64,000 nucleotides of DNA from Maribacter cobaltidurans (GCF_002269385.1 NZ_CP022957.1:4575958-4639957), one strand, 5' to 3'; positions 9,546-19,087 are shown, numbered from the stretch's first letter. Notes: generated from the sequence alone by a model not told the origin. Program-made: numbers and translations.

Positions 9546-10409
9546 ATGAAAAAAATCATTTTAGGCTGTCTTGGAGTAACGCTACTATTATCCTCCTGTG
9601 TTTCACAGAAGAAATATGCTGATCTTGAGGCGAAACAGAAAGAGACACAAGATTTATTGAATTCGGCCACTGTAAAGTTGAACGATTGTTTGGAAGAAAA
9701 GGCTACGGCTTCATCTAGGCTTCAAACTTTGGAAGATCAAAATGCATTCCTAAAAGCCAACAATCAAGAATTGATCAACAACATGGGCAACCTTACCACA
9801 TTGACCACCAAAGGTGCCGAGAACTTGGAAAAATCTTTGGAAAGCCTTAAGGAAAAAGATTTAACCATTCGCAAATTGAACGATGCAATTACCAGAAGAG
9901 ACTCAGTAAACCTTTCTTTGGTTCAGAGCTTAAAAGGTGTTTTAGGCAATTTGGACGATGAAGATATTGAAATCAGCGTAGAGAAAGGTGTTGTTTTTGT
10001 ATCCATTTCCGACAAGTTATTGTTTAGCAGCGGAAGCTATAACGTAACCAACAGAGCTAAAGAAGTTCTTGGAAAGGTAGCTAAGGTTGTAAACAACAAG
10101 CCTGATTTTGAGTTTATGGTAGAAGGTCACACAGACGACGTCCCTTACACTGCCGGTAGACCTGTGTTATTGGATAACTGGGATTTAAGTGTAAAGCGAG
10201 CAACAGCAGTTGTTAGAATTTTACAAAACGATTTTGGTGTTGATCCTAAGCGTATGACCGCTGCTGGTAGATCAGAATATGTACCTGTATCTCAAACAGA
10301 AAAATCCAAAAATAGAAGAACTAGAATTGTTGTTCTTCCAAAAATCGATCAGTTTTATAGTATGATCGAAGAAGGAATGAAAGATCCTGCCATTGGTGGA
10401 GGAAAATAA
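9546..10409 (+). CDS. OmpA/MotB-domain outer-membrane lipoprotein
   Basis: Anchors the outer membrane to peptidoglycan. The 287 residues begin with a lipoprotein signal (MKKIILGCLGVTLLLSSC; lipid-bearing Cys18). A coiled-coil stretch rich in Lys, Glu and Leu follows (about 25-120), then an OmpA C-terminal domain (about 140-275). Peptidoglycan-contact residues are present: Asp in GHTDDVPY and Arg in LSVKRATAVV. AAGRSEYVPVSQTEKSKNRR completes the domain. It is monocistronic and closed by a strong terminator. A diverged paralogue is found at 18224-18994. Confidence 0.9.
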   Translation: MKKIILGCLGVTLLLSSCVSQKKYADLEAKQKETQDLLNSATVKLNDCLEEKATASSRLQTLEDQNAFLKANNQELINNMGNLTTLTTKGAENLEKSLESLKEKDLTIRKLNDAITRRDSVNLSLVQSLKGVLGNLDDEDIEISVEKGVVFVSISDKLLFSSGSYNVTNRAKEVLGKVAKVVNNKPDFEFMVEGHTDDVPYTAGRPVLLDNWDLSVKRATAVVRILQNDFGVDPKRMTAAGRSEYVPVSQTEKSKNRRTRIVVLPKIDQFYSMIEEGMKDPAIGGGK

Positions 10410-10433
10410 TTTTCTTTATATAACATTAAATAA

Positions 10434-10461
10434 AAAGCGGCTCGAGGGAGCCGCTTTTTTT
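10434..10461. terminator. Strong bidirectional intrinsic terminator
   Basis: GCGGCTC (10437-10443), loop GAGG, GAGCCGC (10448-10454), with A-rich and T-rich flanks (seven T follow). It can serve the OmpA gene on the plus strand and the small membrane protein on the minus strand. Confidence 0.9.
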
Positions 10462-10468
10462 ATTCCGA

Positions 10469-10651
10469 TTATTTTCTCATTTTGAGATAATCCTTTAAAA
10501 CCAATAGAAATAGGCCAAACCAAATTAAACGATAAAACCAGATATTCATTTCAAATCCAAAAAATTGCCCCGTATCTCCCATGCCGAAAAAGCTATAAAT
10601 AATCGTTACCACAGCAATTGCCATTCCTATAATTAAAATTGTTCTTCTCAT
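10469..10651 (-). CDS. Small two-helix membrane protein
   Basis: A 60-residue protein beginning MRRTILIIGMAIAVVTIIYS, with two hydrophobic segments (about 4-20 and 38-54) separated by a short glycine-rich loop and ending in a basic tail (KDYLKMRK). I do not recognise a family. The hydrophobic pattern, basic end and placement directly upstream of the shared terminator support it as real. An in-frame alternative explanation is not apparent because the opposite strand holds no gene here. Function unknown. Confidence 0.5.
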   Translation of the reverse strand: MRRTILIIGMAIAVVTIIYSFFGMGDTGQFFGFEMNIWFYRLIWFGLFLLVLKDYLKMRK

Positions 10652-10765
10652 ATTTATAATTAAATCAATGTCCTATTAGTAATGCAGCACGTAAATTACC
10701 GTAGTACTGCACTTGATACAACGATGGAATTAAAAAGGTAAAGGAACTTTCGAATTCTTTTATTC

Positions 10766-11386
10766 CTAGATAATATCTATATCCCCTTTACCTTCCCTAA
10801 TGACCTCGGGAAAACCTGTGGATAAATCAATTATGGTCGAGGCCACGTTTCCTCCGTAACCTCCATCAATTACAATATCGACCAATTTATCCCATTTTTC
10901 GTAAATAAGTTCAGGGTCGGTAGTGTACTCAAGTACATCATCATCATCACGAATCGAGGTGGAAACAATAGGATTTCCCAATCCCAACACCAAGGCTTTG
11001 GCAATATTATTATCTGGAACACGTATTCCCACCGTTTTCTTCTTCTTAAAATCCTTAGGAAGGTTATTGTTACCTGGCAAGATGAAGGTATAAGGGCCTG
11101 GCAATGCCCTTTTTAAAATTTTAAAAGTTGCGGTGTCTATTTGCCTGGCATAATCCGAAAGGTTACTTAAATCTGCACAGATAAACGACCAATTGGCCTT
11201 TGCCAACTTTACGCCTTTTATTCTGGCAATTTTTTCAAGAGCTCTGGAATTGGTAATATCACATCCTAAACCATACACCGTATCAGTAGGATAAATGACG
11301 AGTCCACCCTTTCTTAATACTTGAACCACCTTGGTAATTTCCTTGGGATTTGGGTTCTCTTCGTATATTCTGATAAGCTCGGCCAT
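10766..11386 (-). CDS. Sua5/YciO/YrdC/YwlC family protein (YciO-like)
   Basis: A 206-residue protein of the threonylcarbamoyl-AMP synthase fold. PTDTVYGLGCDITNSRALE (~33-52), the RIKG segment and LPGPYTFILPGN are clear. Where TsaC has K-x-R followed by P, this protein reads VKLAKANWSFICADLS, which is closer to E. coli YciO, so it may not be the main t6A enzyme. It lies 9 bases downstream of the GH16 gene in the same direction. Family is certain; the exact activity is not. Confidence 0.82.
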   Translation of the reverse strand: MAELIRIYEENPNPKEITKVVQVLRKGGLVIYPTDTVYGLGCDITNSRALEKIARIKGVKLAKANWSFICADLSNLSDYARQIDTATFKILKRALPGPYTFILPGNNNLPKDFKKKKTVGIRVPDNNIAKALVLGLGNPIVSTSIRDDDDVLEYTTDPELIYEKWDKLVDIVIDGGYGGNVASTIIDLSTGFPEVIREGKGDIDII

Positions 11387-11395
11387 AACATGTCA

Positions 11396-12283
11396 TTATT
11401 TCTGATATACCCTTACATAATCTACCTCCATAACCGCTGGAAAAATGGAATCATCAACACCTTCAAGTCCGCCCCAGTTCCCCCCTATAGCAATATTCAT
11501 TAGAAAATAAAAGGGCTTGGAAAAAGGCCAATTATCCGAATTTGAAATATTTGGTCTTAGAAAATTCAATTTTATATTGTCCTCGGTATCGATATAAAAT
11601 TTCATGTATTTATCTGTCCAAAGCACACCATACGTATGAAATTCCTCTTCTATAGTTTCCAAGGGAACGGGACCTGAAGTAATCTGGGTTCCTTTTACAT
11701 GGTTGTTCGCCGTGCTGTGAATCGTGAAATGTACCTCATTGGGGCTATAGCTTACATATTCCATGATGTCTATTTCTCCACAGGCGGGCCAACCCACTGA
11801 ATTAATATTATTTCCCAACATCCAAAGTGCTGGCCATATTCCTTTTCCTTTATCCTCCGGAATTTTTGCGCGAATTTCGATTTTTCCAAATGTAAACTCC
11901 TTTTTGCTATTTAATCTCGCAGAAGTATACATACTACCATCAACGTTTTCTTTTTTGGCAATAATCTTCAACGTACCATTACTTACCTCAACATTACCCT
12001 CATTCTGATAATTTTGTAGTTCGTTGTTTCCCCACCCGTTATTTCCAGTTTCAAACTTCCAGTTTTCTTGGGAAAGCTCTGTTCCGTCGAACTCATCGCT
12101 CCAAACCAATTCCGCATCATCCCAATAATCGGGAGCAAAGACATCCTCTCCAGTAGTAGGAGGAGGAGCCTCCAAATTTTCTTGAAGAACACTTTCCAAC
12201 GGCTCTTCTGTTATGGAAGCACTTTGACAAGATGCCATAAAAGAAAAGGCGATGAACGGAATGGACAATCTATATTTTAGCAT
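11396..12283 (-). CDS. Glycoside hydrolase family 16 lipoprotein (laminarinase-like)
   Basis: Secreted beta-glucan hydrolase on the cell surface. The start at 12283 gives MLKYRLSIPFIAFSFMASC, a lipoprotein signal with lipid-bearing Cys19; the frame is open to a TTG at 12304, but that would spoil the signal. The catalytic motif GEIDIMEY holds Glu170, Asp172 and Glu175. WSDEFDGTEL (~61) and FYLMNIAIGGNWGG near the end are typical of GH16 beta-1,3-glucanases. At 295 residues it is a single-domain enzyme with an acidic linker. No SusC/SusD pair is nearby, so it is not in a polysaccharide utilisation locus. It lies downstream of uvrD and upstream of the YciO-like gene. Confidence 0.88.
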   Translation of the reverse strand: MLKYRLSIPFIAFSFMASCQSASITEEPLESVLQENLEAPPPTTGEDVFAPDYWDDAELVWSDEFDGTELSQENWKFETGNNGWGNNELQNYQNEGNVEVSNGTLKIIAKKENVDGSMYTSARLNSKKEFTFGKIEIRAKIPEDKGKGIWPALWMLGNNINSVGWPACGEIDIMEYVSYSPNEVHFTIHSTANNHVKGTQITSGPVPLETIEEEFHTYGVLWTDKYMKFYIDTEDNIKLNFLRPNISNSDNWPFSKPFYFLMNIAIGGNWGGLEGVDDSIFPAVMEVDYVRVYQK

Positions 12284-12306
12284 CTGACTAGATATTTTTA
12301 CCAATT

Positions 12307-12330
12307 TAGTGATTTACGACTTAATCACTA
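12307..12330. promoter_or_regulatory. Perfect 8-bp inverted repeat upstream of the GH16 gene
   Basis: TAGTGATT (12307-12314), 8 bases, AATCACTA (12323-12330), overlapping the uvrD stop codon. On the minus strand it lies just upstream of TAAATTGG, a weak -7 candidate for the GH16 gene. There is no T-run, so an operator fits better than a terminator. Confidence 0.4.
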
Positions 12331-14652
12331 TAGGACTTCCAATTTAGCAAACCTAAGAAGTAACTTTTTTACATCCCCTTGATCGAATTTGATTTCAGCT
12401 TTTCTATCATTTCCTACACCTTCTATCTTAAGTACTTTCCCCCTACCAAACCTTGAATGGTTTACCAGGGCACCTTCGGCTAATCCTGGGTCAATAGTAT
12501 TGGTATTTCCAACAGGTTGGGAAAGTTCCGGTTTAATTTTTCTCAACTTTTTAAGTTGATTTAGATTAGGTCTATCTATACTTGGGGGTGTTCCGTTTTT
12601 TGGTTTTACCTGACGTAATTTACTTTTATCCACTTCCCCGAATATATCGGCATCTATCATGGACTTATAGCGATATCCTCCATCCAAAGGAGTTAGATTC
12701 TCAACATATTGCTCATCGATTTCTTCTAAAAATCGGCTAGGTTCCGCATCTATCAACTTTCCCCATCGATACCTGTTTTGGGTATAGGTCAAATAGGCCT
12801 GTTTTTCTGCTCGGGTTAAGGCAACGTAGAAAAGTCTTCGCTCTTCCTCAAGTTCGCTCCTGGTGTTCATACTCATTCCCGATGGAAAGAGATCTTCCTC
12901 CATACCTACTATATATACATAAGGAAACTCCAGTCCTTTGGCCAAATGTATTGTCATTAAAGCTACCCGGTCATCATCCCCTGTGTCATTATCCAAATCC
13001 GTCGCCAAGGCAACATCCTCCAAAAATTCGCTCAACCCTCCGGTCGCATCTGCGATTTCCTTTTGCCCTTCCACAAAATCCTTGATACCGTTGAGCAATT
13101 CCTCAATATTTTCCATTCTGGCAATGCCTTCCGGAGTGCCGTCCTTTTTAAATTCCAGCAAGAGTCCTGTTTTCTTGGCTACATGTTCAGCAAGGGTAAA
13201 GGCATCGGCCCCTTGGTTCATAATTTGAAAGCTTTTAACCATGGTGACAAAATCCTCCAATTTTCTTTTCGTGCCCGAATTTATTTTCAGGTCTATTTTG
13301 GAAATGTTCTCCATAACCTCGAACATGGAGCGCCCGTAATGATTTGCGGCAACCACCAACTTATCTATAGTGGTCTGTCCTATTCCTCTCGCAGGAAAAT
13401 TGATGACACGTTTCAATGCCTCTTCGTCCTTTGGGTTGATTACCAACCTTAAGTAAGAAAGTACATCCTTGATTTCCTTTCTTTGGTAAAATGATAACCC
13501 CCCATAAATTCTATACGGAATATCCCTTTTTCGCAAGGCATCCTCAATGGCCCTTGATTGTGAGTTTGTACGATACAAAACAGCAAATTCCCCGTTGGAC
13601 ATTTGATTTTGCATCTTGTGGTCCCAAATGGAATTGGCTACAAAACGACCTTCCTCCGCATCGGTAATGCTTCTATGGATTTTTATTGCGGCGCCATCGT
13701 CATTGGCCGTCCAGACATTTTTTTCCAGCTGATTTTTATTCTTGGCGATAATCGAATTCGCAGCATTCACGATATTTTTTGTGGACCGATAATTCTGTTC
13801 CAAGCGATACATGCCCACATTGTCATAGTCCCTTTGAAAATTAAGAATGTTACTAATATTAGCTCCACGGAAAGAATAAATACTCTGCGCATCGTCCCCT
13901 ACGACACATATATTTTGAAATCGATCGGCTAAAGCTCTAACTATCAAATATTGTGAGTGGTTGGTATCCTGATACTCATCTACCAAAATATACCTAAAAC
14001 GATCTTGATATTTTAAAAGAACATCTGGAAATCTAGTAAGCAATTCATTCGTTCTCAAAAGCAAGTCATCAAAATCCATGGCCCCGGCCTTAAAACAACG
14101 ATCCACATAATTCTGGTAGATGTCCCCAATTCTTGGTCTCTTTGCCATGGCATCGGCCTCCACAAGTTCTGGGTTGTTGAAATAGGCCTTTACCGTAATG
14201 AGACTGTTCTTAAAGGATGAAATTCGGTTCTGAACCTGTTTGTATTTGTAAATGTCCTTGTCCAGACCCATTTCCTTGATGATGGAGGCTATCAATCTTT
14301 GGGAGTCCTGGGTATCATATATGGTAAAATTACTTGGGTAACCAAGTTTGTCGCCATCATATCGAAGTAATTTAGCAAACACCGAGTGAAAGGTACCCAT
14401 CCAAAGATTCTTGGTCTCTGAAACCCCTACAATTTCGGAAATACGCTTCTTCATTTCACGGGCAGCCTTATTGGTAAAGGTTAAGGCCAAAATATTAAAG
14501 GCGTCCACCCCCTGCTCCATCAAATAAGCAATACGGTATGTAAGCACCCTGGTCTTTCCCGACCCGGCACCGGCGATTACCATTAAAGGCCCGTCTTTGT
14601 GTAAAACAGGAGCCTTTTGGGCATCATTCAACTCATCTATAAAAGAACTCAA
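12328..14652 (-). CDS. UvrD/PcrA-type 3'-5' DNA helicase
   Basis: Superfamily 1A helicase for repair and replication-fork maintenance in the cytoplasm. The 774 residues show Walker A GAGSGKTRVLTYR (~27-39), motif II VDEYQDTNHSQY, GDDAQSIYSFRGA, YRSTKNIVNAAN, TIHLAKGLEFPYVYIVG and VALTRAEK in order. The C-terminal ~50 residues (ALVNHSRFGRGKVLKIEG) form the Tudor-like PcrA tail. The start is TTG at 14652: upstream codons contain no ATG or GTG before an in-frame stop, and the opening SSFIDELNDAQKAPVL matches the natural beginning. Possibly co-transcribed with GH16. Confidence 0.93.
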   Translation of the reverse strand: MSSFIDELNDAQKAPVLHKDGPLMVIAGAGSGKTRVLTYRIAYLMEQGVDAFNILALTFTNKAAREMKKRISEIVGVSETKNLWMGTFHSVFAKLLRYDGDKLGYPSNFTIYDTQDSQRLIASIIKEMGLDKDIYKYKQVQNRISSFKNSLITVKAYFNNPELVEADAMAKRPRIGDIYQNYVDRCFKAGAMDFDDLLLRTNELLTRFPDVLLKYQDRFRYILVDEYQDTNHSQYLIVRALADRFQNICVVGDDAQSIYSFRGANISNILNFQRDYDNVGMYRLEQNYRSTKNIVNAANSIIAKNKNQLEKNVWTANDDGAAIKIHRSITDAEEGRFVANSIWDHKMQNQMSNGEFAVLYRTNSQSRAIEDALRKRDIPYRIYGGLSFYQRKEIKDVLSYLRLVINPKDEEALKRVINFPARGIGQTTIDKLVVAANHYGRSMFEVMENISKIDLKINSGTKRKLEDFVTMVKSFQIMNQGADAFTLAEHVAKKTGLLLEFKKDGTPEGIARMENIEELLNGIKDFVEGQKEIADATGGLSEFLEDVALATDLDNDTGDDDRVALMTIHLAKGLEFPYVYIVGMEEDLFPSGMSMNTRSELEEERRLFYVALTRAEKQAYLTYTQNRYRWGKLIDAEPSRFLEEIDEQYVENLTPLDGGYRYKSMIDADIFGEVDKSKLRQVKPKNGTPPSIDRPNLNQLKKLRKIKPELSQPVGNTNTIDPGLAEGALVNHSRFGRGKVLKIEGVGNDRKAEIKFDQGDVKKLLLRFAKLEVL

Positions 14653-14785
14653 CGTAATACAATTTTTAAGACGTGAATTTAGCCATAATTAAACGATACC
14701 GAAAATGATGTTTTTTAGATTTATAAACAATGAGGCAAGTGGTTTGTTCCTTTTTAAATATCTTTAACCGATTGAACTTCTACAC

Positions 14786-15334
14786 ATGACCAACACTTTA
14801 AAAATCTCAAGTTTACTACTGCCCATAGCCTTTTCATTACAGTTTTTACATGCACAAAACAAGGAAAGTGGACCTATTATTGAAAATTATGGTAAGGTTT
14901 GGAGAATAGAGAACCAAGACTACAAATTGGATACTTCAAAAACATTCAAAGCCGTTTTTGATATTATGACCTCCCCTGATGATTTGAATCAGGTAAATCC
15001 TTCCATAGAGACCGCTGCCAGGTTTTTAAACATGCACGCCCAGAACGGGGTTCCATTGGAACAACTTAAAGTTGCCCTGGTGATACATAACCAAGCCTCA
15101 AAAGATGTGATTTCTTCTGCGGCTTACAAGACAAAATACGGAACGAAAAATCCCAACGAGGAATTATTAAAGGCCTTGATGGCCGCTAAGGCAGATATTA
15201 TATTTTGTGGTCAATCCTCTGCTTCAAGAGGATTTCCCAAAGAAGAACTTTTGGAAGGGATACAACTATCCCTGAGCGCAATGACCGCATTGATTCAATT
15301 ACAAGACGATAATTATAGACTGATTAAATTTTAA
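14786..15334 (+). CDS. Secreted DsrE-like protein
   Basis: A 182-residue protein with an N-terminal signal peptide (about 1-23, hydrophobic LLLPIAFSLQFLHA then QNK). The body matches the DsrE/DsrF-like sulfur-relay fold: KTFKAVFDIMTS, AARFLNMHAQNGVPLE and KVALVIHNQASKDVI, with Cys in DIIFCGQSSASRGF near 152. The role of exported DsrE proteins is not settled. It is the first gene of a tight run: the next start is 9 bases after its stop. Confidence 0.75.
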   Translation: MTNTLKISSLLLPIAFSLQFLHAQNKESGPIIENYGKVWRIENQDYKLDTSKTFKAVFDIMTSPDDLNQVNPSIETAARFLNMHAQNGVPLEQLKVALVIHNQASKDVISSAAYKTKYGTKNPNEELLKALMAAKADIIFCGQSSASRGFPKEELLEGIQLSLSAMTALIQLQDDNYRLIKF

Positions 15335-15343
15335 AAGAGCATT

Positions 15344-16651
15344 ATGAAAAAACTAGGTTTACTCACCCTTTTGTGCTGTGGTTTGATGGCAACGGCCCAA
15401 AAGTCCATGGACAAGGATTTTAAAGCAATAGAGGAAAAGGTCATTGAATGGAGAAGATATTTCCATGAGCATCCGGAACTGTCCAATAGGGAATTTGAAA
15501 CCGCGGAAAAAATTGCCGACCATTTAAAAAGTTTGGGCATTGAAGTTGAAACCGGTGTTGCCCATACCGGAGTTGTGGGTATACTCAAGGGAAATAAACC
15601 TGGGAAAGTGGTAGCTCTACGAGCCGATATGGATGCCTTGCCCGTTACGGAGCGAAACGATTTGCCCTTTAAGAGCAATGTAAAATCAGAATATTTAGGC
15701 AACGAAGTAGGAGTAATGCACGCTTGCGGACATGATACGCACGTGGCTATACTTATGGGCGTAGCCGAAGTTCTTTCAAAAAACAAGGATAAAATAAAGG
15801 GTACCGTTAAATTCATATTTCAGCCTGCCGAGGAAGGAGCTCCCCCGGGAGAAGAAGGTGGGGCGGCCTTAATGATTAAGGAAGGGGTGTTACAGAATCC
15901 GGATGTGGACGCTATTTTTGGTTTGCATATCAATTCTCAAACTCCCGTGGGCATGATTCGATATAAATCTGGAGGGGCTATGGCGGCCGCCCAAAGATTC
16001 GTTATCACCGTAAAGGGGAAGCAAAGCCATGGCTCACAACCTTGGTCCGGTGTTGACCCTATTATGATCAGTGCCAAGATTATTGATGGATTACAGACTA
16101 TTATCAGTAGAGAAATGAACCTGACCAACGAAGCTGCGGTAATTACCGTTGGAAAAATTACCTCGGGGGTCAGAAACAACATCATTCCCGAAAGCGCAGA
16201 AATAGTAGGTACTATTAGAACCTTGGATTATGATATGCAAAAGCAATTGAATCGCAGAATGAAGGAAATGGTAAAATCCATAGCCGAAGCTTATAGAGGG
16301 GAGGCTACCACTGAAATATCAGATGGTACAGCAATTACCTATAACTATCCAGAATTGGTTACCCAAATGCTGCCCAGCATGGAGGCCACAGCGGGTAAGG
16401 AAAATGTTGTTGCGACCAAAGCCATTACAGGTGCCGAAGATTTCTCTTTCTATCAAGAAAAAATACCTGGCTTTTTCTTTATGCTTGGAGGAATGACACC
16501 AGGTAACACGGAATCATTTCCGCATCATACACCGGATTTCAGAATAGACGACAGTGGCTTATTGTTAGGCGTAAAAACACTTACGGCCATGAGCCTAGAT
16601 TACTTGAACAGCAAAAATACCCCTAGACTGGAAAATCAACCAAAAGGATAA
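15344..16651 (+). CDS. M20 family amidohydrolase (hippurate-hydrolase-like), exported
   Basis: Zinc-dependent amide hydrolase of the IAA-amino-acid/hippurate hydrolase group. The 435 residues begin with a signal peptide (MKKLGLLTLLCCGLMATAQ). Metal and catalytic regions are visible: HEHPELSNREFETA, RADMDALPVTE, ACGHDTHVAILMG (~127-139), QPAEEGAPPGEEGG, HSQ-like KQSHGSQPWSGVDPI and the C-terminal GAEDFSFY. Residues after 185 form the dimerisation domain. It lies 9 bases after the DsrE-like gene and 6 bases before the GltB-like gene, so it is in an operon. The natural substrate is unknown. Confidence 0.9.
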   Translation: MKKLGLLTLLCCGLMATAQKSMDKDFKAIEEKVIEWRRYFHEHPELSNREFETAEKIADHLKSLGIEVETGVAHTGVVGILKGNKPGKVVALRADMDALPVTERNDLPFKSNVKSEYLGNEVGVMHACGHDTHVAILMGVAEVLSKNKDKIKGTVKFIFQPAEEGAPPGEEGGAALMIKEGVLQNPDVDAIFGLHINSQTPVGMIRYKSGGAMAAAQRFVITVKGKQSHGSQPWSGVDPIMISAKIIDGLQTIISREMNLTNEAAVITVGKITSGVRNNIIPESAEIVGTIRTLDYDMQKQLNRRMKEMVKSIAEAYRGEATTEISDGTAITYNYPELVTQMLPSMEATAGKENVVATKAITGAEDFSFYQEKIPGFFFMLGGMTPGNTESFPHHTPDFRIDDSGLLLGVKTLTAMSLDYLNSKNTPRLENQPKG

Positions 16652-16657
16652 ATTTTA

Positions 16658-18211
16658 ATGGCTTATCTAATTGTTTTGTCGCCCATATTTCCATGGTGGG
16701 CGTGGATTCTTATAGGTTTATTACTAGTAGCTATTTGGGATATATTTATTCAAAAAAAGCATACTATAAAACATAATTTTCCCATTGTAGGCCATCTCAG
16801 ATACTGGCTGGAAAGTATTGGACCGGAGATGCGCCAATATTTTGTTGCCAATAACCGGGAAGAACTTCCCTTCAATAGGATTGAGCGTGGATGGATATAT
16901 GCATCCGCTAAAAAAGAAAACAATTATGAAGGTTTTGGAACGGACAGGGATATATACGCCCATCAGCATGTTTTTATAAAAAATAGAATGATGGCCTATA
17001 AGGTTCCCCAAGGCCACCCCAATGAATCAGACCCCTATTTTATGCCCTGTGCAAAAGTCATGGGTCAATTCAATAAGAGAAAAAGGCCCTATAGGCCTGC
17101 AAGCATCATCAATGTTTCGGCTATGAGTTTTGGGTCTTTATCGGCAGCAGCTGTGGAGGCCATGAACATTGGTGTAAAAAAATGCGGGGCCTATCATAAT
17201 ACGGGTGAAGGCGGACTCTCCCCATATCACAAACAAGGTGGGGATGTCATTTTCCATTTTGGTACGGGGTATTTTGGAGTTAGAACTCCGGATGGTAACT
17301 TCTCCATGGAAAAAATGAAAAAGCTAGTTAATGACAATCCTTGCATAAAAGCGATTGAGATAAAACTTTCACAAGGTGCCAAACCAGGAAAAGGAGGTGT
17401 TTTGCCTGGAGCCAAGATAACCCATGAATTAGCGGAAATCAGAGGGGTTGAAGTGGGAAAGGACGTAATATCACCTGCAACACATAAGGCTTTTTCCTCA
17501 GTTCCCGAACTTATGGAGTTGATAGAGCAAATCGCTGATGAAACCGGATTGCCTGTTGGTATTAAAGCCGCCATAGGAAAATTAGATCAATGGGAAGAAT
17601 TGGCCGACCTTATGCTAAAAACGGGTAAAGGACCCGATTTTATAACTATTGATGGTGGTGAAGGTGGAACAGGGGCAGCCCCACCCTCCTTTGCCGATCA
17701 TGTTTCCCTTCCGTGGGTATATGGCTTTTCCAGTGTTTACAAAGTTTTTCTGGATAGAAAATTAACGGATAGGATCGTTTTCATAGGAAGCGGAAAATTA
17801 GGATTCCCCGCCAAGGCAGCCATGGCCTTTGCTATGGGAATAGATTGCATCAATGTGGCCCGTGAGGCCATGATGAGCATTGGCTGCATCCAAGCACAGG
17901 TGTGTCATACCAATAGGTGCCCTACGGGAGTCGCAACCCAAAACAAATGGCTGCAAAATGGTATTAACGTCCCTTTAAAGTCGGATCGATTGGCCCAATA
18001 TTTTAAAACCTTCCGGAAAGAATTTTTAGAAATAACCCATGCAGCAGGATATGAACATCCCTGTCAATTTACCATGGACGATGTCCAGGTAAATTTGGAT
18101 GATAATGAACTAAATAAAAGCCTTGCCTACGCTTATGGCTATAATAAGCCGAAGGTTTCTTTTAATGGTGTTCAGGAATTGAAAGACTGTTCGTATCTTG
18201 GCAGCAAATAA
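16658..18211 (+). CDS. FMN-binding glutamate-synthase-like protein
   Basis: A 517-residue protein with an N-terminal membrane segment (about 8-27, WAWILIGLLLVAIWDIFI), then the alpha-subunit FMN barrel of glutamate synthase. Motifs include NVSAMSFGSLSAAAVEAMN, NTGEGGLSPYH, KLSQGAKPGKGGVLPG, DGGEGGTGAAPP and the iron-sulfur cysteines of CIQAQVCHTNRCPTGVATQ. The amidotransferase domain and the small subunit are absent, so it is not a complete GOGAT; the reaction of this membrane-linked type is not established. It sits in the DsrE/M20/OmpA operon. Confidence 0.85.
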   Translation: MAYLIVLSPIFPWWAWILIGLLLVAIWDIFIQKKHTIKHNFPIVGHLRYWLESIGPEMRQYFVANNREELPFNRIERGWIYASAKKENNYEGFGTDRDIYAHQHVFIKNRMMAYKVPQGHPNESDPYFMPCAKVMGQFNKRKRPYRPASIINVSAMSFGSLSAAAVEAMNIGVKKCGAYHNTGEGGLSPYHKQGGDVIFHFGTGYFGVRTPDGNFSMEKMKKLVNDNPCIKAIEIKLSQGAKPGKGGVLPGAKITHELAEIRGVEVGKDVISPATHKAFSSVPELMELIEQIADETGLPVGIKAAIGKLDQWEELADLMLKTGKGPDFITIDGGEGGTGAAPPSFADHVSLPWVYGFSSVYKVFLDRKLTDRIVFIGSGKLGFPAKAAMAFAMGIDCINVAREAMMSIGCIQAQVCHTNRCPTGVATQNKWLQNGINVPLKSDRLAQYFKTFRKEFLEITHAAGYEHPCQFTMDDVQVNLDDNELNKSLAYAYGYNKPKVSFNGVQELKDCSYLGSK

Positions 18212-18223
18212 ATGCTAGTAAAC

Positions 18224-18994
18224 ATGAAGAAAATTTTGCCATTTTTAATAGTTACTTTTTGCGTTACGGGCACTATTAGTGCACAAAAAAAAAGTGAACT
18301 TATTGAGGAGAACCAGGATTTAAAATTTCGACTGGACTCTATTACCCGTTTGGTCTCAACGGCACAATCCAATCAAAAAATCAGCGAAATCAAGGCAGAG
18401 GAATTACAATCCCAAGTTACTGAATTACAGGATGCGAATGCAACTTTGCTCAAAAACCTGAATAGTTTTGCTGCCTTATCCAGCCAAAATTCCGAAAATA
18501 TAAACAAAACCTTAGCTACCTTGGAAAGAAAAGAGGCTCAGCTAAAAGGTATTGTAGATGGTGTTGCCAGCAATGATTCTACGGCCATTGTCATTTTGAC
18601 AAATGCCAAGCAGACCCTGGGGGAAAATGCCAAGGTTCAGGTAAGCAATGGTTCTGTCATTATTTCGGAGAAATTAGATTTCTATTTCGTTGACGGTTTG
18701 GGTACTAAGGTTCAAGATTCGGCCAAGGAGTGGTTGGAGAAAATTTCGAAAATCATTTCCGCCAATCCGAAATCGGCCGTTACCGTTTCAGGATTGAGCA
18801 TGACAGGGGAATTGGACATTGCACTAAATCAGGCAGCTTCCGTTGCCCAAATTCTTATCAAGGACTATGGTATAGAAGGTGCTAAGGTAAGCGCCAAGGG
18901 TTTGGATGGCGGACTGAGGGAGTCGTTACAGATAGAAATCCACCCAGACTACAAATCCTTCTATGCAACTGCTAAGGACGATGTGAAAAACTAA
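18224..18994 (+). CDS. OmpA-like periplasmic protein with degenerate peptidoglycan motif
   Basis: The start at 18224 gives a clean signal peptide (MKKILPFLIVTFCVTGTISAQ); an in-frame ATG at 18212 directly after the previous stop would add four residues. A coiled-coil (about 25-110) is followed by an OmpA-like domain clearly related to the protein at 9546 (compare VSNGSVIISEKLDFYF with its counterpart). The conserved TD...LSxxRA peptidoglycan-contact residues are missing: it reads SGLSMTGELDIALNQAAS. There is no lipobox Cys. It ends the four-gene operon. Binding to peptidoglycan is doubtful. Confidence 0.75.
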   Translation: MKKILPFLIVTFCVTGTISAQKKSELIEENQDLKFRLDSITRLVSTAQSNQKISEIKAEELQSQVTELQDANATLLKNLNSFAALSSQNSENINKTLATLERKEAQLKGIVDGVASNDSTAIVILTNAKQTLGENAKVQVSNGSVIISEKLDFYFVDGLGTKVQDSAKEWLEKISKIISANPKSAVTVSGLSMTGELDIALNQAASVAQILIKDYGIEGAKVSAKGLDGGLRESLQIEIHPDYKSFYATAKDDVKN

Positions 18995-19087
18995 AATTGC
19001 ATTTCATCGATCAAGTCATATACTAATTGACAAAACTGGTCGTTAAAGAGTCATGAATTATGAACTAAACAGTTTAATATTACAAGA

